Positions 25,991-34,668 of a DNA stretch of 47,552 bases are shown here, one piece after another. The translations under genes were made by a program, and so were the position numbers. Below the pieces are notes generated by a model, which saw only the letters and a program-made list of their open reading frames with translations, made no database searches and was not told where the DNA came from. The stretch lies in contig JAJPIU010000046.1 of the NCBI GenBank assembly GCA_021324535.1, positions 1 to 47,552 of the forward strand, given 5' to 3'. This DNA is from Pseudomonadota bacterium. GTDB lineage: Bacteria; Chloroflexota; Ktedonobacteria; Ktedonobacterales; JADMIN01. How positions within the stretch are numbered: the first letter of the stretch is position 1; each line of letters begins with the position of its first letter.

Positions 25991-27406
25991 ATGGGAACAC
26001 GGGCAGAGCCACAGGCGGACATCTCCGCCAGGTCGGGGACGAAAAGCGATGGGCGCACGGCGCGTGAAAGCAAAGATACGCGCCCGGAATCCAAACCGGA
26101 GACGAGATCGGAGGCGCGACCAACCGGCTCATTTCTGCCCAACGCCAGCGGCGAGACCCGGCCCGACCCACGGCTCTCGGCTCCGCGTGCGGTTGATCTG
26201 CGCCGTGGACGCGCTCCTGAGGTAGAGATCATCGCTTGCCCCACCTATGACTTCCTGCTCAGCATTCACGTTTCACTGGCGACCCCCGATAACACCTACG
26301 CCGATTTTGATGTAGGCCGCGCATGGATCGAATCGGCCCGCGCCCGCTGCGCCGCACGCGACCCCTCAGCGCTGACGACCCTTGGTCACTATCTGGGCGA
26401 CGGACGCCCCGGATCGCTGCACGCCACGCTGATCTCGCTGGTGTGGCAATGCCCGGCGCCGCGCGATCCTGCGGCCTTTCTGGCGTGGCTGCCAACACTG
26501 CCCGCCGCGCAATTCGCCGAAGCGCTGCTCGATCAGGAGGGGCTTGCCTCAGACTGGGTGGCGCTGTTGCAGAGCGCCCTGGCCGAACGAAGCGAGCAGC
26601 GCAATGAGCAACAGAACAAGCATGGAAGGGCAAAAACTGATGGCGCCCTTATCCCTACGCCCGCGCTCGACCGGCTGCTCGAAAACTATGCGCTCGATGT
26701 GCGCCCCACTGTGCGCGCCGCGCTTGACGACCTTCAAGGCGCACGCGCTGAATTGATTCGCGCGCTCCATATCTGGCTGGAAGCCGTTTTCGCGGCTGAG
26801 GCGCCACGCATCGAGCCGATGCTCGCACGCGAGGCGGCGGCATTGGAGCAGCGACGGCGCGAGATGGCCCAGGAGCCGTTTATCGAACTGGCGATGCGCG
26901 GCGTGCAGGTGAGCCGACCAGCGGGATTGCGGCGCATCATCTTCGCGCCAAGCTATTTCTGCCGCCCGGCGGTGTATTACCACTTCTGGCGCGGAACATT
27001 GACCTTCTGTGCGCCAATCGAGTTTTCCACCCGCGACGCCGAGTCGTCCTTTGCGGATCCACGCGCGCCCGGAGAAGACATCCTGCGCTTCTTCGAGGCG
27101 CTTGGCGACAGCACACGCCTGCGCATCTTACGGCTGTTGGCAGATCGCGAGATGTATCTCACCGAACTTGCCGAGCGACTTGGGCTGACCAAAGCCACCA
27201 CCAAGCACCATATGGTGCGTCTGCGCGCCGCCGGTTTCGTCACGCTCTATGATCGTGACCGCCTGACTTATTACGCATTGCGCCCGGATATTGCGCGCCG
27301 GGCCGCCCAGATGCTCGATACCTACCTGGGGCGCCCCCATCAGAAGACAGGAATGAAGCAGCCTGCTCATGATGATTCTGCGTCTGACCTGTCGTCCACA
27401 GTCTAA
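25991..27406 (+). CDS. ArsR-family winged-helix regulator with large N-terminal domain
   Basis: The 471-residue product ends in a clear ArsR-type winged helix (DILRFFEALGDSTRLRILRL, TELAERLGLTKATTKHHMVR, YDRDRLTYYALR; about residues 355-430). About 350 residues precede it, of which the first 75 are polar and low in complexity. The rest is an all-helical domain of the kind that precedes the DNA-binding part in ArsR-like regulators of Chloroflexota and Actinobacteria. No conserved metal-binding Cys motif is present in the winged helix, so metal sensing is not indicated. ATG 25991 is preceded by AGAAGGG; the ATG at 25970 is the alternative start. The target is unknown: the divergent membrane-protein pair and the following polytopic protein are candidates. 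Confidence 0.75.
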   Translation: MGTRAEPQADISARSGTKSDGRTARESKDTRPESKPETRSEARPTGSFLPNASGETRPDPRLSAPRAVDLRRGRAPEVEIIACPTYDFLLSIHVSLATPDNTYADFDVGRAWIESARARCAARDPSALTTLGHYLGDGRPGSLHATLISLVWQCPAPRDPAAFLAWLPTLPAAQFAEALLDQEGLASDWVALLQSALAERSEQRNEQQNKHGRAKTDGALIPTPALDRLLENYALDVRPTVRAALDDLQGARAELIRALHIWLEAVFAAEAPRIEPMLAREAAALEQRRREMAQEPFIELAMRGVQVSRPAGLRRIIFAPSYFCRPAVYYHFWRGTLTFCAPIEFSTRDAESSFADPRAPGEDILRFFEALGDSTRLRILRLLADREMYLTELAERLGLTKATTKHHMVRLRAAGFVTLYDRDRLTYYALRPDIARRAAQMLDTYLGRPHQKTGMKQPAHDDSASDLSSTV

Positions 27407-27906
27407 ATTGCGTAGCGAACCGGAACGCGCGCCTTCTCTTTTCTCCTGCCCAGCCCTTGGCATGGCGCCTGCTATCTCCCGCATAGAAGCGTGAGTTTTT
27501 TTCTTCCCCTTGTGGAGCGGCCAACGCAGTCAGTGTTAAGGAACAATCATAGCACGTTGGATGATGCAGCAATGAATGGCTGCTGCTCCATCTCGCCGCT
27601 AGCCACTGACCATTCTGTCGCTGGCGCTCTTTAAAGAAAGCAATGATGTCGCGCCTCCCATGTCCCTCTCTGAGCCAATGCGCATACAGACTATTGAGGT
27701 GATCGAGGAGTCGCCAGCGGGCAGTCCTATTGAGGTAATACCATCTGACGCCCAGGATACGCCTATGTCTACAGCGCAATAACCGTCTCATCGTCTCTCG
27801 ATGCCAGGCGCGCTGGATAAACGCCTCCCGATTCGCTATACTCCGCGTAGAGCGGGTGTATCCGCGCCGAGATAGGATGAGTATAGCGAGACCTGGGGGA
27901 AGAGCA
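27407..27906. other. Intergenic region, nothing assigned
   Basis: About 500 bases with no gene I can support. A long minus-strand open frame crosses it, but it has no ribosome binding site and an Arg/His/Trp-rich composition unlike real proteins here. Confidence 0.35.
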
Positions 27907-29306
27907 ATGGCTGAAGGATGGACACGCATATGCGAGGGCGTAGTCAGGCGTGTGGCGGCTGCGTTACGCGCCGTGATCGATCAGCCCAGCAGCCTTACGC
28001 TCACGGGAGTGGGGTGTCTGGCGCTCGTCCTCTCCAACGCGCCTCCCGCCTGGCCACATGCGCCGTTTATCGTCTTCGCCAGCGTCGCGACATTTTTCCT
28101 CCTGGGCGCCTTTGTCTGCTTCACCCTGGCCACCCGTCATGAGCATCCCGCATGGCTGCGTCAGGTCATGCGCTGGCTGGCGCTGCCCGTTCTGCTGTGG
28201 GCGCTGGTCGCCGCCGTGCAATCCAGCCTGCTGCTGGCGAGTGGCCTGATCGTCACGGCAACGTCCTCTCCACCAGCCTACACCAGCGACGCCATGTACT
28301 ACATGCACTACAGCGCGATCCTCGTTGTTCATGGCGAAAATCCGTATACGGGGAACCGGCTGGCAGAGGTGATGGCGTACTATCACATTCATGGCTATAC
28401 TCCCATCTCGCGTGGCCGCTTCAGCGATCCCAGACATATGCCCACTAGCGCCGAGCTACGCGCCGCCATCAACGCCTATCTGGCGCACCCGAATTATCCG
28501 CCGGTTGAGGTTGATCCGCGCACGTTCGCCAGCTATCCCGCAGGAGCCTTTCTTGTGGATGTCCCTACTGTGTTGCTCGGACTGCCAAGCATTGGCTTCC
28601 TTCAACTGCTGCTCTTCATCGGGCTGGGCGTCTCGCTGCTTGCCCGCGCTCCGGCAAATAGCCGTTTCGCGCTGGCGCTCTTCCTGCTCAGCAACCCCGA
28701 AGCGGTGCGCCGAATGACCAATGGAGACTTCGACATCTGGTGGGTGGCGTTTCTGATCTGGGCGTGGATGCTGCGTGACCGGCGCTGGGCTGCTGGAATA
28801 CTTCTGGGAGCGGCCTGCGCGATAAAACAGACGGCATGGTTCGCGGCTCCTTTTTACCGGCCTGGGTCTGGCGGCGTCATGGCCCTGCCGAGGCAGCGCG
28901 CCAGGGAGTGATTGCGCTCGGCGCATTCCTCGCGATCAACCTGCCGTGGATTGTATTCTCGCCGCGCCCCTGGTTCGAGAGCCTGCTCTTGCCAATGAGC
29001 CTACCCTTGGAGCCGGGCGGACGTGGGCTGATTGACCTCTCATTGTCGGGCGCGCTGCCGCTCTTCCCCTCGGCGGTCTATTCCGTGTTAGAGCTGGCGT
29101 TCTGGGTTGGCGCCGTCGTCTGGGCATGGCGCAAGCACACTGGCTATGCCTTCGCGGGGCTGATCCTTCCGCTTCTGCCGCTGGTGGTCGCCTGGCGCAG
29201 CCCAGAACGCTACTTCCTCCTGCTCTCCGTGTTGGGTGTCGCCGCGACGATAGTAACATTGCGACATTCATGTTTTCGTAGCCACCCGGCTGGACAAACC
29301 GTCTGA
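27907..29306 (+). pseudogene. Polytopic membrane protein, GT87/mannosyltransferase-like, with one-base frameshift
   Basis: Two overlapping frames encode consecutive parts of one protein. The first (27907-28911) has eight or so membrane segments and the extracytoplasmic loop SDAMYYMHYSAILVVHGENP, then NPYTGNRL, and reaches AIKQTAWFAAPFY before going out of frame. The second frame continues LPAWVWRRHGPAEAARQ and INLPWIVFSPRPWFESLLLP to its stop at 29306. The break lies at the five-T run 28851-28855; one extra T would give AAPFLPAWVWRRHG with no other change. The family is not certain: it resembles lipid-linked glycosyltransferase-like proteins (GT87/DUF2029). ATG 27907 has GGGGGAAG upstream. 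It may be a true pseudogene, a homopolymer sequencing error or slippage-decoded. Confidence 0.6.
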
Positions 29307-29464
29307 GATAGTATATACTGAGTGGTATATCCGATGCGGCGCAGCACGGACTCCTGCTGTACTCTTGGCGATGCGTGGCAGCGCAAAGGCGCGCTCCGCA
29401 GCCTGTGATCCATCGCGTAAAGCGAGTTGCGTACGTCCACAGGTACGACGAGAGGAGATCTCAA

Positions 29465-29728
29465 ATGCGCTGTGAGCAGTGTGGCCGCTGGATGAAGAGC
29501 GCAGAGTTGTGGCGATTGGCGAACGACCCAAACGCGCCCACCTCGCGATCCATGCGGCAAATGTGTTGGGATTGTCGGTTGAACGGCGGGCGCGCTGAGC
29601 GGCCAGCGTCAGCTACAACTGACGGTCGGCAAGCGGAAGGCCAGACAGGGCAGGTAGACATTTTGGCCGAGGCGCTGGCGATTGTGAGCGCCTACGAAGC
29701 GACGCTCGACGCCGACCCCTCCTTTTGA
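29465..29728 (+). CDS. Small zinc-ribbon protein
   Basis: An 87-residue protein with C-x2-C (CEQCGRWMKS) near the N-terminus and a second C-x2-C (CWDCRLNGG) at about residues 34-37, consistent with one zinc-ribbon/zinc-finger site. The remainder is polar and ends ALAIVSAYEATLDADPSF. Function is unknown; such proteins bind nucleic acid or serve as small regulatory partners. ATG 29465 follows a strong GAGGAGA ribosome binding site. It is monocistronic, bounded by a strong terminator 67 bases downstream and convergent with the M24 peptidase gene. Confidence 0.65.
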   Translation: MRCEQCGRWMKSAELWRLANDPNAPTSRSMRQMCWDCRLNGGRAERPASATTDGRQAEGQTGQVDILAEALAIVSAYEATLDADPSF

Positions 29729-29795
29729 CGCTGACAAGCATGTGAACTGAGGTCGGCAAAAGGCTGCCTGTAGATGACCTAGAGATGATCTGTTT

Positions 29796-29826
29796 GGGCG
29801 CTACGAGATCGTAGCGCCCTTGTCTT
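29796..29826 (+). terminator. Rho-independent terminator of the zinc-ribbon gene
   Basis: A perfect 10-bp stem, GGGCGCTACG/CGTAGCGCCC (29796-29805 with 29810-29819), closes an AGAT loop and is followed by TTGTCTTT. It can serve both this gene and the convergent M24 peptidase gene. Confidence 0.8.
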
Positions 29827-29833
29827 TAGTAGG

Positions 29834-31180
29834 CTACTGTACTGGCACGCAAAGAATCTGCTCAGGGTTGCGGTCGGTGAAGAGTTCGGCGTCGTGGTCG
29901 CGTACGAGGATCATATCCTCCAGGCGCACGGCGCCCCAGCCTGCATAGTACAGCCCCGGCTCGTTCGTCACCACGGCATTTGTCTCGATCTGCTCCACCT
30001 TGGCCAGTTCGGCGTCGCGCTCCGGCGTCTGGATGCGCAAGCGACTGATGGCAGGCAATTCATGGACGGCCAGCCCCACGCCGTGCCCCAAACTGTGGAT
30101 AAAGTAATCACCGCTGCCTGCTTCCTCGAAGACCTTGCGCGCCGCCGCATCCACATCGCGTCCGCGCCGCACGCCGGATTTCAGTGCGGCCAGCCCAGCG
30201 TCTTGCGCCTTTCGCACCAGCGTATAGACCTCGCGCAGCTTGTCGTCCGGCTCACCCAGGCAGATCGTGCGCGTCAGATCGGAGCAGTATCCGGCCACCC
30301 GGCAGCCAAAGTCAATCAGCAGCGGCTCACCCATGCGCGCCTCGCGGTCGCTTGGTGTCCAGTGTGGCAGCGCGCCACCTGGCCCACAGGCAACGATGGT
30401 ATCGAAGCTTGGTTCGTCGGCGCCAAGGTCGATCATATGGCGTTCGAGGGTCGCGGCGATCTGGCGCTCGGTCATCCCAGGACGTAGCCCGGCCACCAGC
30501 CGCGCGAACGCCTGATTGGCGATCTCCGCCGCGCGGCGAATCACCGCAATCTCAGCCTCATCTTTGCTGGCGCGCACAAACTCCACCAAGTCGTCGCTGG
30601 GAACCAACTCCACATAGGGCAGTTGTTCGCGCAATGCCCGCGCGACATGCGCATAGGCGGCATAGGAAAACCACTCCTTCTCAAAGCCCAGGCGCAGTTT
30701 ACCGCTCTTTGCCTTTTTGGCCTTGCCGCCGCTGGTTCCCTCTGCTTCTCCTTTGATCGCCTTTGCCAGCGCATCCCACGAGAGCATTTCATCGGTGGGG
30801 ACGAGAGTAACGCCGCTGGGAACGATCTGGTCTTCGATGCCGTTGAGATGAAAGCTGGAAGTGATCAGCGCGAAGGTCTGCGGCGTGACCAGCGCCCACC
30901 CCGCCGACTCGGTGATGTCGCCATCGGTCGCGGTGAAGCCCGTCAGGTAGCGGCGATTGTACTGGCTGGCAATCAGCAGGCCATCAAGTTCATGGTCGGC
31001 CAGCCGCGCGCGTGTGCGGGCGAGCCGCCGGGCGTAGTCGGGCGTGATGGCGCCGCCGATGGCTGGCTGCGTCGCTGTTGGCTTCGGCGCGCGCTTCGCC
31101 TTTGTCGTCGGCTTACTGGTAGGCTTGTTTGCAGTGGTCGTCGCGTCTGGCGTGTTGGGCATGTCGGGCGCGGTGGGCAT
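29834..31180 (-). CDS. M24-family Xaa-Pro aminopeptidase (PepP/PepQ-like)
   Basis: The 448-residue protein carries a creatinase-like N-terminal domain (about residues 40-190) and an M24 pita-bread peptidase domain. The metal site is complete. It has LLIDFGCRV (first Asp), GYCSDLTRTIC (second Asp), FIHSLGHGVGLAVHE (His), NAVVTNEPGLY (Glu) and GAVRLEDMILV (second Glu). It should cleave N-terminal Xaa-Pro bonds in the cytosol using two metal ions. The first 40 residues are Thr/Lys/Pro-rich and look disordered. A Lys-rich insertion (GGKAKKAKSGK) is present near residue 140. ATG 31180 has AGGAG nine bases upstream; an upstream in-frame extension to 31267 overlaps repeat copy C and is unlikely. Confidence 0.9.
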   Translation of the reverse strand: MPTAPDMPNTPDATTTANKPTSKPTTKAKRAPKPTATQPAIGGAITPDYARRLARTRARLADHELDGLLIASQYNRRYLTGFTATDGDITESAGWALVTPQTFALITSSFHLNGIEDQIVPSGVTLVPTDEMLSWDALAKAIKGEAEGTSGGKAKKAKSGKLRLGFEKEWFSYAAYAHVARALREQLPYVELVPSDDLVEFVRASKDEAEIAVIRRAAEIANQAFARLVAGLRPGMTERQIAATLERHMIDLGADEPSFDTIVACGPGGALPHWTPSDREARMGEPLLIDFGCRVAGYCSDLTRTICLGEPDDKLREVYTLVRKAQDAGLAALKSGVRRGRDVDAAARKVFEEAGSGDYFIHSLGHGVGLAVHELPAISRLRIQTPERDAELAKVEQIETNAVVTNEPGLYYAGWGAVRLEDMILVRDHDAELFTDRNPEQILCVPVQ

Positions 31181-31223
31181 AAATGGTGGCTCCTGTCTCG
31201 GTGATCGGCAACGGTGAATGGAT

Positions 31224-31287
31224 GGCAGGCGGTTGAAACCGCGCCTAAGGGAGGCAGACGCCTCCACGAAGTCCGCGTAGGCGGACT
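31224..31287 (+). repeat. Three-hairpin intergenic repeat, copy C
   Basis: Three successive hairpins: GCGGTT-GA-AACCGC (31229-31242), GGAGGC-AGAC-GCCTCC (31250-31265) and AGTCCGC-GTAG-GCGGACT (31270-31287). It has the same architecture as copies at 5454 (same strand) and 8280 (reversed). Stem bases differ between copies but pairing is retained. Confidence 0.75.
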
Positions 31288-31320
31288 CTTCAGAGGTATG
31301 TACGCCTCTTTTTACGCCTC

Positions 31321-31469
31321 TTTATGGTATCACACGCATCATACATGAGGCAGGCGCTTCCGTGCGCGAATTGCTGGTGAGCAAGGGTATTTACCCCGAA
31401 CACTTGCCCACGCCCAGCAAGAGCTACCAGCAGCTTTTACGCGAAGAGAAGGCTCGCCAGCGCATATAG
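31321..31469 (+). pseudogene. C-terminal fragment of a DinD-like protein
   Basis: The frame ending at TAG 31467-31469 encodes about 48 residues including GASVRELLVSKGIYPEHLPT and PSKSYQQLLREEKARQ. This matches the extreme C-terminus of DNA-damage-inducible protein D (DinD) homologues, in which an LPTPxKS(I/Y)xQL-type ending is typical. The rest of the gene is absent: upstream there is only repeat copy C. The fragment has no start or ribosome binding site. An N-terminal DinD fragment lies just downstream on the same strand, so the order is C-terminal piece first, N-terminal piece second. Confidence 0.55.
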
Positions 31470-31470
31470 T

Positions 31471-31499
31471 TTGATTGTATTGAACGCATGTGCTATGCT
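31471..31499 (+). promoter_or_regulatory. Promoter of the DinD N-terminal fragment with SOS-box-like spacer
   Basis: TTGATT (31471-31476), a 17-base spacer and TATGCT (31494-31499). The spacer contains GAACGCATGTGC (31482-31493), one mismatch from GAAC-N4-GTTC. DinD genes are classical SOS-controlled genes, so a relic LexA site is plausible. Confidence 0.4.
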
Positions 31500-31551
31500 T
31501 GCTTCATCACATTGCGTCAGTTGTTTCCCCATGATGAGGAGAGATGCCCCT

Positions 31552-31827
31552 ATGAGCAAAGCACAGCGATCTCATTCCCTGGTGGTGCAAAACACCTCGA
31601 TTTCTGTGTTCGAGGCAATCAAGCATGTTGATGAGAATGGCGAAGATTACTGGTTGGCCCGCGAGTTAGCTAAAATTTTAGGCTACCAGCGTTGGGAAAA
31701 CTTTGCTGAGGTCATCGAAGAAGCCAAAGAGGTGTGCCGCCTCAACGGGGGTATTGTTGAGGCGGTTTTTCGCGCTATCACGAAAAACCCAACGCGCAAG
31801 GGAGGTCTGTCGGCTGAACAACGGTGA
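31552..31827 (+). pseudogene. dinD: N-terminal fragment of a DinD-like (BRO-N type) protein
   Basis: The 91-residue product carries the DinD opening: SVFEAIKHVDENGEDYWLAR, ELAKILGYQRWENFAEVIEE and AKEVCRLNGG, matching the YWxARDLAKILGYxxYxNFxxVI pattern of the family (a BRO-N-like domain). It then runs into a stop after GGLSAEQR, while another frame continues DVDGILLTAVKSL, suggesting a frameshift plus a deletion. The normal family length is about 270-290 residues, so two thirds are missing. The start is well supported: GAGGAGAG lies before ATG 31552 and a promoter before that. The truncated peptide could still be made. Confidence 0.65.
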
Positions 31828-31912
31828 TGTAGACGGCATTTTACTGACAGCGGTAAAAAGTCTCATGAGGGGGTAATCTACTCATTCGCTTGATGCCGCA
31901 ACGGCGTACTTT

Positions 31913-32510
31913 CTACCTCACAGGCTGCGTGCGATGTAGTCTACTCGCCCACATGCCTGCAAGAAACCATCCCTCGTCCATATAGTAGCCAAGTATATCT
32001 TTCGCCAGGTTACTGAGATCATAGCCTCGGGCATCGTGGGTCGTCACAATGACATGATCTAAGGTTGTATCATGCTCCAGGTAGCTTTGGATTTCCTTCA
32101 AGGCAATTGTGGCCGCTAGTACAAATGGAAACCCGCGCTCCGCGCTGACCGGATCCCAATACCGGAAAGACTACGGTGCGAAACTGGCGCTGACTGGCTA
32201 AAGTCAAGGCTTTGTGATAACATTGCGCCAAGAACCGTTGCTCCTCCTCGGATGGGCCGTGCGCCGTAGGGACAAAGGCATGCAGTATGTATCGGGCGGG
32301 CAATTCATAACCCAAAGTCAGCCTGACCTCGCCTATCCCCTGCTCCTTCAGCCTTCGGCTAGATCGCATAAGATGTGTCCCCGCCATCTGATATATTTGG
32401 CGATTGAGTCCACCACAACACTTGAGCAAAGGATCGACTGAATTAACAATAGCATCCACCTGGAACCTAGTGATGTCACGTTCAGCAACTAACAGACGGA
32501 TAGGCGGCAT
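31913..32510 (-). pseudogene. Macrodomain (ADP-ribose-binding) protein with internal frameshift
   Basis: The first frame (from 32510) encodes DITRFQVDAIVNSVDPLLKC, GGLNRQIYQMAG, LPARYILHAFVP and TVVFPVLGSG, the opening and central strands of a macrodomain. After VLGSG it goes out of frame. A second frame picks up ERGFPFVLAATIALKEIQSY and VIVTTHDARGYDL, the closing helix and last strand, and stops at 31913. The break lies near 32140-32160. The usual AIVNAAN reads AIVNSVD, so the ADP-ribose-binding Asn is changed as well. Together with the neighbouring DinD fragments this marks a patch of decay. A one-base sequencing error is the alternative. The last 35 residues (KDILGYYMDEGWFLAGMW) do not belong to a standard macrodomain. 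Confidence 0.6.
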
Positions 32511-32638
32511 TTGGGACTTCGACTCCTTGCCTCAGCGCGCGACGCCTCCTTTGATTGCAAAGGGTGAGATGAAGCAGCCGGGCTACATTATTGGCAGTAA
32601 GACACAATAACTCCCCTAAGCGATACGATAAACACTCC

Positions 32639-33604
32639 CTACCGCCGCCCGCCATAGGTTTCTACATACCACTTGCAGAACAGCGGAATGCCCTCGGTAA
32701 TCGTTACTTTGGGCTGATAGCCGAGCAGCCGGTGCGCCTTCGAGATGTCGGCGTAGGTGAGCGGCACATCGCCGGGCTGCTCTGGCTCACGGCGGATGCG
32801 CGCCTTGCGTCCCAGCGCCCCCTCGATCAGCTCAATCAGCGCATGCAACTTGATCGGGTTTGAGTTGCCAAGGTTGAAGATTTCGTAGCCAAATGGCTCC
32901 GGGCGATCCAGCGCAGCGAAGTAGCCATCGAGAATGTCGCTATAAAAAGTGTAGTCGCGGGCGGTCGTGCCGTCGCCAAAGACGGGAATCTCCTCGCCCT
33001 GCCAGATGCTTTTGGTGAACTTGTGGATGGCGAGGTCGGGACGCTGGCGTGGGCCATACACCGTAAACAGTCGCATGCAGGCGACTGGCAGGCCATACAG
33101 GTGATGATAGGTATAGCAGATCAACTCGTTCGAGCGTTTCGTGGCGGCGTATGGCGAGATGGGCCGGTCGCAGGGATCATCTTCGCTGAAGGGAACACGC
33201 GAGGTCGCGCCGTAGACTGACGACGAACTGGTGAAAAGCAGACGCTCAACCTCGGCGCGACGACAGTATTCCAGGAGGAGCATCGTACCGCGCCCATTGA
33301 CACGCTCATACAGCAGCGGATCGAGCAGCGACGGGCGCACCCCTGCGCGCGCCGCGAAGTGGATCACCGCGCGAATAGGCGCCGCCGCGAAGGCCGCTTC
33401 TACCGCCTGCTCATTTTCCACCTCGCCGCGAATGAGATGTACGCCCGGCTGCTCAGCCGCCCAGGCGATGTTGCGCTCTTTGATCGTCGGATCATAATAG
33501 GTATTGAAATCGTCGAGGATCACCACCTCATCGCCGAGTTTGACCAATCGCTCAACGAGATGCGAGCCGATAAATCCCGCTCCACCAGTCACCAGTATCG
33601 CCAT
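32639..33604 (-). CDS. NAD-dependent sugar-nucleotide epimerase (UDP-glucuronate/glucose 4-epimerase-like)
   Basis: The 321-residue short-chain dehydrogenase of the extended class has LVTGGAGFIGSHLVERLV (NAD-binding G-x2-G-x2-G), IHFAARAGVRPSLLDP, SSSSVYG and a YxxxK catalytic pair in SPYAATKRSNELI. CMRLFTVYGPRQRPDLAI matches the UDP-glucuronate 4-epimerase subgroup. Its product would feed cell-surface polysaccharide synthesis, in keeping with the sugar transferase gene upstream on the same strand. ATG 33604 has a modest GGAGTG upstream. The length is typical of the family (310-340). The exact substrate is inferred only from the GPRQRPD sequence. Confidence 0.85.
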   Translation of the reverse strand: MAILVTGGAGFIGSHLVERLVKLGDEVVILDDFNTYYDPTIKERNIAWAAEQPGVHLIRGEVENEQAVEAAFAAAPIRAVIHFAARAGVRPSLLDPLLYERVNGRGTMLLLEYCRRAEVERLLFTSSSSVYGATSRVPFSEDDPCDRPISPYAATKRSNELICYTYHHLYGLPVACMRLFTVYGPRQRPDLAIHKFTKSIWQGEEIPVFGDGTTARDYTFYSDILDGYFAALDRPEPFGYEIFNLGNSNPIKLHALIELIEGALGRKARIRREPEQPGDVPLTYADISKAHRLLGYQPKVTITEGIPLFCKWYVETYGGRR

Positions 33605-33750
33605 AAATGTTTCACTCCATCGCCGAGAATCACAATGATCATACAGGCGCTCTCTTGCATAGCGTAGGCCACCGCCAGCATAGCATGACCCATCTGACGC
33701 GCCGTGTCAAGCATATCACATGAGTACAATCAGTGAAGCGGAAAGGCTAT

Positions 33751-34590
33751 TCAGGCAAGCAGCGCAAATGGCGTGCGCAGGAGGATAGCCAGATCGCGCC
33801 AAAACGAGCTATGCGCCACATACGCCAGGTCAGGATCGTCGCATGCTGGGTGATCAATAGGATCGGCAGCTTCGGCCTGTTCATCGCTTTTCTTCGGCTG
33901 CGCAGGAGCTTTGGGGCGATTGGTCAGCCAGGAACCTGTCAGGCCGGGCTTGAGGTAGTAGCGCGCCAGCGATTGACTGATGGCCAGTGAGGGCGCCGCA
34001 GGGGAAAGGCCGCCGCTTTCTGCCAGCGCAGCGTAGGACAAAGGACGAGGACCAACCAGGCTCATCTCGCCTCGTATGACGTTGAAGATCAACGGGAGCG
34101 CGGCGAACCTACGCAGGCGCGTGGCGCGGAGCGCAGGAATACTCAGGCCCGTGAAGAGCCGCCCGTCGCGCCCGACATATCGCTGGCGCACAAAGATCGG
34201 CTCCCCCGGCTGGTGGTGTTTCTTCGCTAGTCCCATACGCACGGCAAGCGCCAGCACAGCAATCAACGCGAGCGCCAGCGCCACCAGGGGAAGCCCAAGC
34301 GCAAGATCGAACGTGCGCTTGGCGAAGGCATTGCGGCAGCAGGGCAGCAGACTGGCCAGCGCATGGGTCACATAGGCGCTTTGTAGGCGCTCCTGTAATC
34401 GCTGCTGAATATCGCTATCTGCGCCATCTCGCGGCGGCGTGGGCGCATCAGTGGAATGAGCAGCCCCTGGCTCCGTAGCCGCCAGCCCTACCAGGTGTGT
34501 GATCAACCTGTCCTGTTTGTCTTGCTTGTCCTGTCGGGGGTGTTCCCGCAAAAGAATCATCGCTTGCCGCTTATCAGTTTCTTTGCCCAT
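33751..34590 (-). CDS. Bacterial sugar transferase-like (phosphoglycosyl transferase), catalytic dyad absent
   Basis: The 279-residue protein has a long polar N-terminus (about 90 residues), then the membrane-inserting helix and core of the WbaP/PglC-type sugar transferases: AKRTFDLALGLPLVALALAL, PIFVRQRYVGRDGRLFTG, FNVIRGEMSLVGPRPL and YLKPGLTGSW. The segment between FTGLS and FNVIRG is about 30 residues shorter than normal. The usual DELPQLxNV, which holds the catalytic Asp-Glu dyad, reads AALPLIFNV. The usual KFRSM is absent too. By family knowledge such a protein should not transfer phosphosugars to undecaprenyl phosphate, so it may be a non-catalytic homologue or degrading. ATG 34590 has GAGGGGG upstream; the tail (PKAPAQPKKSDEQAEAADPI) is divergent. 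Confidence 0.65.
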   Translation of the reverse strand: MGKETDKRQAMILLREHPRQDKQDKQDRLITHLVGLAATEPGAAHSTDAPTPPRDGADSDIQQRLQERLQSAYVTHALASLLPCCRNAFAKRTFDLALGLPLVALALALIAVLALAVRMGLAKKHHQPGEPIFVRQRYVGRDGRLFTGLSIPALRATRLRRFAALPLIFNVIRGEMSLVGPRPLSYAALAESGGLSPAAPSLAISQSLARYYLKPGLTGSWLTNRPKAPAQPKKSDEQAEAADPIDHPACDDPDLAYVAHSSFWRDLAILLRTPFALLA

Positions 34591-34668
34591 CTCGCTGTCC
34601 CCCTCATCTCCCCATCCCCAGCGCCACAAATCTCATAGTCGGCGCAGATGGCTCCGATTGTTTAGTCG

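Noticed and set aside
27240-27929. A 229-codon minus-strand frame in and around the 27.4-27.9 kb gap
   Set aside because: It overlaps the end of the ArsR gene and the start of the next gene, has Arg/His/Trp-rich composition and no ribosome binding site.
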